In this document: positions 40,300 through 51,849 of the stretch, piece after piece
How the letters are laid out: every line of letters starts with the position of its first letter
Numbering within the stretch: position 1 is the first letter of the stretch
Source of the DNA: Hofstenia miamia
Taxonomy: Eukaryota; Xenacoelomorpha; Acoela
Length of the DNA stretch: 64,000 nt
Assembly (NCBI GenBank): GCA_004352715.1
Contig: SCFE01000015.1
Location: forward strand, 1,355,771-1,419,770
Reading direction: 5' to 3'
Program-made: the position numbers and the translations under genes
The notes under the pieces: model-generated
Seen by the model: only the letters and a program-made list of their open reading frames with translations
Database searches by the model: none
Told to the model about the DNA's origin: nothing

Positions 40300-41359
40300 A
40301 TTTATATATATATATTATAAATATATACATATTTTTTTAGTTCTGCCTTAAGAGATTGAGTTCGAATACTTTTTTCTTCATCAAAAATTTAATGAAAAAA
40401 TTTGGTAGTTTACTCAAGCTTAAATTGCTTAGCGTCCTTCATAAAGGACAAACCGTTTTTTAACAAAATCGTTGAAAGCTGTCTAGGCGAAATATCGCAA
40501 AAGTTGTAATTTTAATAAGTTTTTTTTAATAATAATATTTAATTCTTTTGTTTTTTTACAAATCAAGTAATTAACACTTATGAAGAATTAAAACAATAAA
40601 TATAAATTAACTTGGTTCTGAAAAAATACTTTGTCTTGGTTTCAAAAGTTTATTGTCCTTTATGATATAAATAGTTGGTTTTCATTGTTCAATAGCTTTG
40701 TTATAGTTTATGGACTTTGTCCTATAATTTGATAAGTAGTTGGATCTTCTTCGTTTTAGTGAAATTTTTAATGATTTTTTAAATTTATTGAAATTTCGTT
40801 CTTCTTTAATATCTGGAGGGAGTTTGTTCCATCAATCAATTGTAAAATTAGTAAATGATTTTTCAAAGAATTTCTTTTTAAATTTGATTTTGTGATAAGT
40901 CTTAGTTCGCTTGTGTATATTTTTCTGTAATTCTACTGAAGGTCTTTTCCAAAATAGTAAGAGGCAATTTAATTTTAATAGGTATTCTAATGATTCGATA
41001 TTATGTTTTTCTAATATTTTACTTTGATCGTTTTTACTACAGATTGTATTAATTGCCCAATTAAAAACTTTCTTAAGTTTTTTAAATATTTTCTTGGTAA
41101 CATTGGTAAATAAAAAAGAAGAATATGAAAAATGCGACAGTATAAGAGATCTTAGTAGTACAATTCTCCAATTCATTGGTAATATATGTTGAATCTTAGT
41201 TAGCAATTTAACTCCATGGGCCATTTTCTTCGTAGTTGCATTGATCTGATCTGTAAATTTAAGTTCATTGTCAATTTCAATACCAAGATATTTAATTTCT
41301 TAGTTTCATAAATGATATTTGTTTCAACATATATTGATTCTAATGGTTCACTTTTTCCA
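40300..41359 (-). mobile_element. LINE (family with FADD RT), 3' part, first copy
   Basis: Minus strand 41224-40832 reads LTKIQHILPMNWRIVLLRSL, FNWAINTICSKN and RTKTYHKIKFKKKFFEKS, the C-terminal part of the LINE whose RT is complete at 45801-44977. It is cut at 41359 by the single n at 41360. Confidence 0.9.
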
Positions 41360-41360
41360 N

Positions 41361-44300
41361 ATGCTTTAGACATGTCCAGTGTAATTACTCGGCAATGGTC
41401 ATGGCTACTCCTGAATTTGTAAATCTGATGCTGTTGAACTTTGTTTACGAAAACCAAACTGCAAAGGACTTAATGATCTGTGATATGATGTAGAAAAATA
41501 TTTGTCATATACCATTCTTTCAAAGATCCGAGAAAGAATAGGCGTGAGCGATATTGGCCGTAAATTTTTCGGTTCCTTAGGGTTGGCCTTCTTAGGAATA
41601 GGTCTAATGTTAGTGATTTTCCAAGCATCAGGAAACACATCACAGTAAAGTGAAAGATTGAATAATGAACAAACTGGATCAGCAAGATATGCAGCACCGT
41701 ATTTAAAAACCCAGAAAGGCCAACCGTTCATTTCACAGCTAGTTTTCTTGATTCGATTCAGATAATGGTAAACTTCATGAGGATAAAAATAATGAAATCC
41801 AATCTAAAAAATGATTATGCAATTTTACCCTTTGCTTTCTTTTGTATAAATAACTTGCGATTAAGTCGATGCTATTAGCTGAAAAATTAACATTTAAATT
41901 TTAGACAAGAATTTTATGGTTTAGAGAGTCAAATGCTTGTGATAAATCAATACATGTTATAGCACCGTATTTGTCATCAATATCTTTTCTCCATTCATCA
42001 GTGGCGTAAATCTCCTCATACTACAAGTGCATACGCCAACCTGGGCTTAATAAGAGCGTTGTACAAAGAATTTTATTCGGCATTGCTAAAATCACTGTTC
42101 TTGAGCTTCAGAATTAGATCGAAATACTGCTTGCTCTTTTTAACAACCAAGTCACGCGGTTAGAAAAGGAAAATGATTTATCACTCCAAAAATTTTTATG
42201 GGAGTTTTGATTTTCTTTTTTTTGAAATGCTTACCCGGTTATTGCTTCTAAAGATTAATTCAACTGTTTTGTCATAATTATGAGCCATATTATTTTCAGA
42301 GCACCAGCTTGCAATACTTTCGAATGCTGTTTCGGAATTGTCTTTGCCATTTTTGCCAGTCACTGTGTTACGTGTAGACTGCCGTATATGAGATTAAACA
42401 GAATGGGCCCCATAATAGTTCCCTGCTGAATGCTTGCATTCGTTTGAATGACGGTTCAGTTCTTTCAACACCAATGCAAACATTGCTTTCTGTCAATGAG
42501 ACATGATGTTTTTAATGAAAGTAGAAATGTTCAATTTTGCATTCTGTGTCCGTTCAAATGTTTTGCTCAAGTCAAGAGCAATTATCTTGACATATTCATT
42601 AGAGGATAGCATCTTTCTAGCTGTGTCGAGTATCTTCAGGAGTGCATCTCAATTGAAGCTTTCTTACGAAATCAAAATGGTTTGGCTTCAAAGCTTCACT
42701 ATATTTCTCAGAGATGAAGGAATCATAAATCAGTCTTTCGAAATGTATTGAAAGAATTGAAGTAACTGAGACGGGTCGAAAATCAGAAATATTTGCCTCA
42801 AACAAAGAGCATTGTTACTATTCCCAAGAAGAGTGAGAGCAGAGATTGTACACATGGGAAAAAACTTCAGCAACGTTGTGGGCATTCTTTTGATCAGGCA
42901 GTAAGGATGCTCGTCGTGGCCACATGCCGTATTCTTAATTTCACACAGGGACTGATACACTTGATTTATCGTAAACTCTGGTGGAGATTCATGAGATAAA
43001 GTGCATTTAAAAGGAGGAATGTGTATACCAATATGCGAAATAATTGAGAAATAGTTGTTGGTAGTTTCAGGGTTGACTAGATCCACAAGACAATTGTTAC
43101 TTGGTTTGAGTGCATCTGACCTATTTCTACCATAAATTGCTGCCTTGTTTAAACTTGTGTTTTCGAATATTCTTAAGAATACCTTCACGGATTCTCTTCG
43201 ACAGATCTTGAACATGAGAAATTTGATCTCTTCTTTCTGGAGAATCGTTATGTTTGGAGTAATATAATACGCATATTTATTGGCTAACTTGACGCTGTTT
43301 TTCGAGCAATACTCATCATAAATGGCCGTTACCCATTCAATGAATATCTGCAAAGCTGTATTGGGATTGCCAATGGTCATGATATCAGAGAAATCATGTT
43401 GATCAAGTGCTAAATTCATTTGATAAAGCAGTTAAAAAATATCAGAGAAATGAAACTCGTAAAAGAAAGTACAGTCCAAATTATGTTTTAACACTGCTTA
43501 TAGGAAATTAATGATAGGTTGAAGAAAGGCTGTGTGGAGTAGAGAAAAGCAGCATTAGAATGAGAAAAAAATTTGGATTATTAAAAACATATCGCCGAAT
43601 TTAAGTGTAAAATTAATAATTAACAAATTAATAGAAAAGCTCACCATTTTAAAGATTTTATTAGATGCTTAAGTTGTAGAACCTCTGTAAGTGTTAATAG
43701 CGTCGTCGGTGTAGTTGAAACAATTTCAGAATAGCTTTTATTTGGCTGGGCAGCAAGCAATGATGTATAAGGTTGGCGGGGGCTATGCTGATATGTTGAA
43801 GGGCTGGTGGCTGCAAGCACGAGCCGGTGATTAATCAGCGAACATGTTGATTGATGAGCGGTGTTTTGCAATGGTTCAAAGTGGTCTTTGATGCTACGTG
43901 CGAGTGTCGCGTAGCCTGCCTTTGAGAAGTGCACGCCGTCGTTGCATCTTGGCTCAAGCAGTAGTATTTTAAAATTTATATATATATATTATAAATATAT
44001 ACATATTTTTTTAGTTCTGCCTTAAGAGATTGAGTTCGAATACTTTTTTCTTCATCAAAAATTTAATGAAAAAATTTGGTAGTTTACTCAAGCTTAAATT
44101 GCTTAGCGTCCTTCATAAAGGACAAACCGTTTTTTAACAAAATCGTTGAAAGCTGTCTAGGCGAAATATCGCAAAAGTTGTAATTTTAATAAGTTTTTTT
44201 TAATAATAATATTTAATTCTTTTGTTTTTTTACAAATCAAGTAATTAACACTTATGAAGAATTAAAACAATAAATATAAATTAACTTGGTTCTGAAAAAA

Positions 44301-44380
44301 TACTTTGTCTTGGTTTCAAAAGTTTATTGTCCTTTATGATATAAATAGTTGGTTTTCATTGTTCAATAGCTTTGTTATAG
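41361..44380. repeat. Second copy of 37687-40706 (LINE cluster)
   Basis: Every feature of 37687-40706 recurs at a constant offset of 3674 bp in the same orientation, including the 229-aa, 108-aa, 97-aa and 68-aa frames without a residue change. The match continues past the N gap to about 45136 (partner of 41359). The first base follows the single n at 41360. Its LINE content is as described for 37687-40706. Confidence 0.97.
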
Positions 44381-44643
44381 NNNNNNNNNNNNNNNNNNNN
44401 NNNNNNNNNNNNNNNNNNNNNNNNNNNNNNNNNNNNNNNNNNNNNNNNNNNNNNNNNNNNNNNNNNNNNNNNNNNNNNNNNNNNNNNNNNNNNNNNNNNN
44501 NNNNNNNNNNNNNNNNNNNNNNNNNNNNNNNNNNNNNNNNNNNNNNNNNNNNNNNNNNNNNNNNNNNNNNNNNNNNNNNNNNNNNNNNNNNNNNNNNNNN
44601 NNNNNNNNNNNNNNNNNNNNNNNNNNNNNNNNNNNNNNNNNNN
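44381..44643. other. Assembly gap (Ns)
   Basis: 263 Ns. The corresponding stretch in the first copy (40707-40859) is only about 153 bp, so the gap size is nominal. Confidence 0.95.
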
Positions 44644-46080
44644 TTTTCAAAGATTTTCTTTTTAAATTTGATTTTGTGATAAGTCTTAGTTCGCTTGTGT
44701 ATATTTTTCTGTAATTCTATTGAAGGTCTTTTCCAAAATAGTAAGAGGCAATTTAATTTTAATAGGTATTCTAATGATTCGATATTATGTTTTTCTAATA
44801 TTTTACTTTGATCGTTTTTACTACAGATTGTATTAATTGCCCAATTAAAAACTTTAAGTTTTTTAAATATTTTTTGGTAATATTGGTAAATAAAAAAGAA
44901 TATTAAAAATGCGACATTAAATGAGATCTTAGTAGTACAATCCTCCAATTCATTGGTAATATATGTTGAATCTTAGTTAGCAATTTAACTCCATGGGCCA
45001 TTTTCTTCGTAGTTGCATTGATCTGATCTGTAAATTTAAGTTCATTGTCAATTTCAATACCAAGATATTTAATTTCTTAGTTTCATAAATGATATTTGTT
45101 TCAACATATATTGATTCTAATGGTTCACTTTTTCCATTTTTATTCTTTATAATCATAAATTTAGTTTTCTCAATATTTAATTTCATCATATTCTGTTCAA
45201 AAAATTTTACTTTAATTATATGTTCTTGTAAAATCTTTATTTTGGATGTATATACTAGAGAATCATCTGCAAATCGAATGCATTTAGCTTCAATGAAGTT
45301 AGGAATATAATTTACATATAGATTGAATAATAGTGGTCCTAAAACTGATCCTTGTGGTACTCCATTATTTACCAATATTTGTTTTGACGATAGATTGTTT
45401 ACTTTCACGTATTGTGAACGATCAAATATATATGATTTTAGAAATTGGATTGATGAATCACTAAAATTATAAATTTCTCTTAGTTTTTTAATTAGTAAAT
45501 CATGATTAATTGAATTAAAGGCCTTTGATATATCAAGTGAAGCAATATAAACTTTTTCATCTTTGTCTAATTTTCTACGCCAGTCATCTATTGTTTCAAT
45601 TAATGCATAATTTGTTGATAATCTTTTTCTAAAACCAAATTGCTGTTTGCTTAAAAGTTTATTCTCTTCAATGTAGATCGTTAATTGTTGATATATTAGT
45701 TTTTCAAAAATTTTGCTTATTCCTGAGAGAATAGATATTGGACGATAATTCTCTGTTTTCTCATTATTGCCCTTTTTAAAAATGGGAATAACTTCAGCCA
45801 TTTTTAATTGTTTAGGGAAATAGGAATAGTAAATACATTCATTGAAGAGATCACATAATGGTCTTGCTAGTACATATAGAGCGTCTTTTAATAACCGTAG
45901 AGGATAGTAACTTGGGCCAACAAGTTCTGAATTGCTCGCTGGTTAAAGAAGTTCAAGAGCATTGATGATATCCACCATGAAAGGTGCAGAAATAACAACT
46001 TGTAGATAATTGTCTGCAAGGTATCCAGAGAATGTTGATGGAGTGAGCGATTCTGTTAGATGCAAACGCTTTCAAGGGTT
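44644..46080 (-). mobile_element. LINE ORF2 with intact FADD reverse transcriptase frame
   Basis: The 274-codon minus-strand frame 45801-44977 is open through the RT: AEVIPIFKKGNNEKTENYRP, QQFGFRKRLSTNYALIETI, IASLDISKAFNSINHDLLIK, NNGVPQGSVLGPLLFNLYVN, the catalytic CIRFADDSLVYTS and KLNIEKTKFMIIKN. Upstream to about 45930 the frame resumes as GPSYYPLRLLKDALYVLARP. A frameshift after about 45090 separates it from the C-terminal part (44948-44644, FNWAINTICSKN). This is the best-preserved LINE RT in the window and may be a relatively young copy. Confidence 0.9.
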
Positions 46081-47320
46081 GGGTCGCTTTTGATCATCTG
46101 TTTACAGAATCTTGAATCCATTCAGAATTCAGATAAAGCAAACTCTTACATGCAATTACATAGAAAATCGTGTTCAGGTGTGCTAGTGTTTCAAAACCAA
46201 GTTTGAGGAACAGTGAAATTTTCATTAGAGTATGTGGATGTGGTTAAGTAATGAAGGCCCGTTTCTCTCTATTTGACCATGTCAACCTCAAGAACTCAGT
46301 AGTGCTTTGGAGATAACAAAAACAATAATAACAACAAAATATATTTAAATTCCCATCTACATATACATGTATTAAATATAGAAAATTATTAAGAACATAA
46401 ATAATGCATCTTTCTTAATATAAGTTTCATTTATTGTAATGAAGTCCAATTTGGTCCATAGTAATATTGAATAATTTAAGAATCTGAATTTTCGATTATA
46501 CTTACTTTTTTGACAAGTAATTATTCTTAGATTTCGATTATTAGAAATATTCAATTTTTTTTCCAAAATTTCGATAAACTTCTAATATTTTAAAGAGCTT
46601 CTAATGATTTTAGATGGTATTTATGCATTACCAATTATATTCAAAGCCGGATTATGGCTTGTCGAGACCCTGGACCATTAAAAAAAGAGGGGCTCCTCCT
46701 TCACTGTAAATGCAATGATTGCTATTACTCACATAATCATAAATTTATATTAAATTACCAATAATTAATGAACCAACTGCTTTATATTTATTAATTGCAA
46801 TTAATATTTATTTTTATTAGAACACTTCTTCCAGCTTTGCACTTGTAAATTTTCTATGACTGTTAAAATCAATTGTCAGTAGAGATAAATCTTCAAAATT
46901 ATCTTTAATAATGGAAGTCACTAAATATTATTTTATCTTTCTTAAAAAAATTAATTTGGCATGCAATGTCGAAATATTTAGAAAACTTGTCAGGAACTAC
47001 CTCCATTTATACACCATAAGTGATGTAAAATTATATAAGGAGAAGCAATGTCATTAAGATTAGATGAACACTGTAAAAGCTGAATTAATTCAAAAAGTAA
47101 AGTCATCCACATGATCTAGGTCTAATGGAGACTTTTCATATAAACAACTTGCTGATTCTGCAACTGAAACAATGGTTTGTAATGCTATTTTATACACAAC
47201 TCTAAATTTGGTATATAGATTATAGCTTTTTCGCCTCTTACCAATTTAGCAATTATAAAATAACAAAAATGCTTCCTACTCTAACTTGTTATTTTTCTGA
47301 AAATACATTACCATTCATGC
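46081..47320. other. No gene seen
   Basis: AT-rich intergenic DNA. The short frames here are not protein-like. Confidence 0.5.
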
Positions 47321-47989
47321 ATATGAAATTTCGATGCTTATATCAAAATGGTACAGAGATCACAATTTCCTCATAAATGCTACTAAATCAAAAGAGCTTA
47401 TAATCCCTCTTGGAAGAAATTGTCACATACCAACCCAAAATACTCAGAATTTCTTATTAGTAAATGAAATGAAAATACTTGGAATTACAATATCCAACCA
47501 CTTTAGTTTTCAAAGTCATGTGCTGAATTTAACGAAAAAGATTAACCAGCACATTTACTTACTGCTAAAGCTTAAACGTTTGGGATACTCAACTGCTGAG
47601 CTGGAACTGTTGTATTCTAGTATTATTGTCAACTTTATTAATTATGGACTTGAAGCGTATGCAGCAGAGAACAAGATAAATTTGGACTACATTGATAGAA
47701 TAAAGAAGAAAGCTATCCGATTCGGAATCATATAATCGTTTACATCAATACATGATTTAATAAAAAAAAGATGAACAATTATTCAGCAAGATCCAATCAA
47801 ATTCGACACATCCTTCCTAATAGAACTCAATTCGCTGCAGAGAGATTAAGGCCACGTATGCCTCCAACGATTCTGGCAAAAAAATATAAACCTCAAAATT
47901 TTTCCAAACAGATGCCTGAAATATCCATATTCGTAAATTTGTAAACTATATATTCTGAATGTTATTTTCAGATACATAATCATAAAATA

Positions 47990-48023
<34 letters not shown>

Positions 48024-48025
48024 TT
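47320..48025 (+). mobile_element. LINE 3' fragment with (ATT)n tail
   Basis: The 133-codon frame 47334-47735 begins after the RT palm: WYRDHNFLINATKSKELIIP, NEMKILGITISNHFSFQSHV, HIYLLLKLKRLGYSTAELEL and an INYGLEAYAAEN block. After a stop, remnants of the C-terminus (RLRPRMPPTILAKKYKP) follow, then an ATT-repeat tail at 47991-48025. 5'-truncated before the YADD box. Confidence 0.85.
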
Positions 48026-49590
48026 CTTTATCAGCATGTTTTTGCTTTTTTATGGGGCGAATAGTTATTGTCATTTACTAGTATATTGGCTTTCTTCTCA
48101 ATCTTAAATTTTATTCTTGTTGAATTAATCAAGTAAGCAGACTAGGCTGTCGTACAAAAAACACACGTTTTAAAGTAAACAATGATTGAAAAGATTTTCT
48201 TGTTAAAATAAGCTGAACAAGTAAGGAATGTCAGGAAATGTTTCAAAATTTTCATTGTAGAATACACTGAAGATGATTCACTAGCTGTGACTTTTCTAAT
48301 TTTATTTTTGCCAATGCTGAACATATTTCTTTTAGTTATCATGTAATGTGCATATGCATGGCATCGAACAGAGCATCACATAATTAATAACGGCTTTTCA
48401 ACATTCCCCTCACTTGTTGTTGGTGCCAGTAGCTCCCATCTATATTTAGATGACAGAAAAAGTGTAGAATTTTTTATCAAATGAAAAAAGCAAAGCAGGA
48501 CTTAAGCAGCATTTGCATAAAATTAACCCACAAAATTCAGAGAATATATGGAACAGAAAGCAAATTAGGCAGCAAAATTTTGTTTTTTTTAATTTTTGCT
48601 TGAACACAACAGCATTTTCCTGATATATTTCTAACATTTCTATAATATTATACTCTGCAGTCGGCAATTGTAATCATGTTTGAACTTCAAGATTCTAACA
48701 TCAGTTTGTGTTGCTCTATCATAACAAAAAATTGTAATAAGCTTCAAAAAAAATTTAACCAGTTCACCATTGGTTTTGAGATAGCACAAAGTAAATATTC
48801 ATTTATCACAAAGAGGTATCTTTGTTTGAATCCAGCGCTAATATTATAAAATTTCTCCGATCTCACTTCTAATACTGTACTGAATAAATAAATACATTGT
48901 AGAAGATAAATATGAAACACTGGCTTTGGAATATTACCCAAGTGAGATATGTAATCTTTCAAATTATACCAAACGTTTGATATATCCGTGGAAAGTTCAA
49001 TCTTGATTTAATTGTGCTTATCATTTCATTTTCACCTCCAAGAAATAGTCCACTTTCTGCAAAAAATATGACAGCTACAACTCTTTGTAAAGCATGTATG
49101 CGGATCATCAGAAAAACCCAAATTTTCTTTGGTTAATGCTTCAAATACCAAAACCCAAGTCCTATGTCTTAGCCTTCATATATATTGATAATTTAAAGGA
49201 ATTTTACATACAATATATGAACATTGTTTTTCAAATAATCTTCAAGAAATAATTCTAGAACACATTTTACTATAAATTTGTTGTATTTAAATTCTAACAC
49301 CTGCAAGAAAATGTTTGTTCCTAATTTTTCATTAAAATATTAAAGTCAGATGAAACACAAATGCATCAAGATCGCAGAATTAATATATTAAGGAAGAGAA
49401 ACCTAATTGAAATACAAAATTTAATCAAACTCTTCACTTATTTTAGCTTAATTAATAATTTGTAAATTTATAATTTTACAACCAAATAATTTTCTTTTTG
49501 ATTGACGATGGTAAAGTAAGTACTGAAAGTACTCTCAATTGAAATTTTCGTTGTTTTTTCATAAAATGACAAAGAAGCTTAGTATACAAG
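48026..49590. other. No gene seen
   Basis: AT-rich. Several 60-75 codon minus-strand frames (48142-48962) show no recognisable motif. Confidence 0.5.

Positions 49591-49595
<5 letters not shown>

Positions 49596-49626
<31 letters not shown>
49596..49626. repeat. (AT)n microsatellite
   Basis: Uninterrupted TA alternation. Confidence 0.95.
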
Positions 49627-49630
<4 letters not shown>

Positions 49631-49679
49631 GTCTGTGAACTAGTATCAATTAAGCAAAATCCGAGCCAACAAAGACTAA

Positions 49680-51790
49680 TTGGACCAATTATGAAAGAAA
49701 AAAAAATTTAAGCAATTAAGAACAAAATTTGTTTACTAAACTCAGAAAAAAATCTTTGATCAATTAAACTCTAGTTGAGAAATGGCGATACGTCCATAAA
49801 TTTATTGGAAAATCTAAAGGTATTTCATCCGAAATAAATTAATTATACATCAATGATACAACCGTAACAAACAGAACTCAAATACTAAATCATTTAAATT
49901 CAACATTCAAAGAACCTTATAAGAAAAAACAAAATTCTGATAATCTCAAACAATCAAAACAATTTTCCTTTAGACTTGCTACAATCAGTGAATAAGAAAA
50001 CCAACAAATCAACCGCTTCTTATAATCTCTCATTTTTTATTAAACGTTATTTCCTATTTTTAGAAAACAATTGTTAATCAAATTTAATCAAGGTATTATT
50101 GATTGTGAATTTCCAGACTAACTAAAAAAATCAGAACAGCTCCTATATATAAAAAAGGTGAAAACTTAAACGCAAAAAATTATAAACCCATTTGTATTAC
50201 ACATCCTTTTAGCAAACTCTTTGTATGTTCAAATAAACGCATTCCTAGAATCTGAAAACATCCTATCACATAAACAATTTGAATTTTACAATGGCCAAAC
50301 GCAAGTCTATCTATTACTCAACAAATAAATTCTAATATATCTCAAAATAACTGCAGTTGGGTAGCATTATTATATTTAAGTACGTCATTCAATTCAATGA
50401 ATTTTGAATTTTGCAAGACAAGCTCATAAATTACAATTTTGGTGCTAACTCAATTAATTTAATCAGGAACCCTAGACAGCAGCATTTAATACTAAGCAGT
50501 AAAAAAATCAAGTTATATTACGACTAACCATAGGGTACCGCAAGTCAAGGTACTGTACTTGGGTCTTGGCCCTATTTTATTTGCAGTTTTAGTAAATGAT
50601 ATAATAAAACATGTTAAGCACAGCAACATTTACCAATATGCCGACGACACATGCCTAATAAGTATCGCAAAAAATGCTTTTGATGCTACAAAAAACCTCC
50701 AAACAGAAAAATTAAACAATTATTTTACAAACAATCAACTAAAAATAAATATTGAAAAAACACGATTTATAATTTATAATAATAAGCCAATAAAGCAAGG
50801 TGAGCCTGTCAGCTATTTAGGAGTGAAGATAGATAATGAATAAAAATTTGAAAAATTTACACTGAATATGATTCAAAAATTTACTGCAGGCATTAGATTG
50901 TTATCACGCATGTAATGTAACAGCAAACAGTTATCATAAACAACTGATACATGTTTTCTCTTTGTTTCATTTTCAATATTGTTTTTTTTAACTACCCTAA
51001 ATTCGAAACATCGTATGCTTCTATCAAAGACATTTAATTAGTGTATAAAAACTCTAAACTTTGCACAAAAGCATGACGAAGCATCAGTATGTCGTAATAA
51101 ATATAAAATATTTTCTCCTTTCTACCAAATTCATCTGCATATGATATCTATCTTATGTAAATTCAAATCTCTACAAACATCTCGCCTTTGCTTCAATGAC
51201 TATATTCAGGACGTTACTCCTAAGTAATTAAAAAGGGGGCTCTTCTAGATGAAATTTTCATTTCTATGATATATTTGGCCATAATATATATTCTCAACAA
51301 ATACAATCCAAATCTTGAATACTAATAAATATAAATTTAACAAAGAGGCTGCGCCCCCACTCAAATTTAACAAGATGGGCTGAGCAACCTCTCGAGTACA
51401 ACCCTGACTACATTAAATTAAATGAGGGATCACAAAAATTTCTGTTTTTAGTTAAAAATTCTAATAGCTTTCATCACACATCAATTAAATTGTGGAATAA
51501 TTTAAATTATGAAACGGGAATAGAAAAAAACTATAAAAAGTTTAGAAAAAAATTGAAATAATTTCTTCTAATAAAACAATATACATTGGGGGAGGGTAAT
51601 ACACTTCATGCATTCGAAACATACATCCAACATTGAACACATACACAAACATTCACACAGACATTGATTATATTATTATTACATATTGTACATATTAATT
51701 TGTAGTTAATTATTTGTTAACATTTTATGTTTAGTTTATAGTCTTTTGCATACATACATTGCGCAATAAATTTGCTTTAATTCTTATTAT
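49680..51790 (+). mobile_element. Decayed LINE ORF2 with YADD reverse transcriptase
   Basis: Plus strand. 49780-49920 reads KWRYVHKFIGKSKGISSEI and TNRTQILNHLNSTF (endonuclease-RT linker). RT follows with many stops; frame 50559-50843 has LGPILFAVLVNDIIKH, the catalytic IYQYADDTCLISI and NQLKINIEKTRFIIY, then PVSYLGVKI. Near 51480-51560 is the end block SIKLWNNLNYETGIEKNYKK. The tail caataaatttgctttaattc plus TTA repeats closes it at about 51790. Confidence 0.85.
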
Positions 51791-51849
51791 TACTATTATT
51801 ATTTTTATATTTTGGGAGTAACTAAAAATCAGGATATTTTGATTCTGCC

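Noticed and set aside
44305-44948. 124- and 204-codon ORFs across the N gap
   Set aside because: Mostly unknown residues from Ns; the real content is LINE sequence at the edges.
37687-45136. A genuine recent segmental duplication of a LINE cluster
   Set aside because: The junction coincides with a single n and cuts a LINE in mid-gene; an overlap artefact explains it better, though it is untested.
46081-49590. Host exons among short ORFs
   Set aside because: None has conserved motifs or paired splice signals that I can support.
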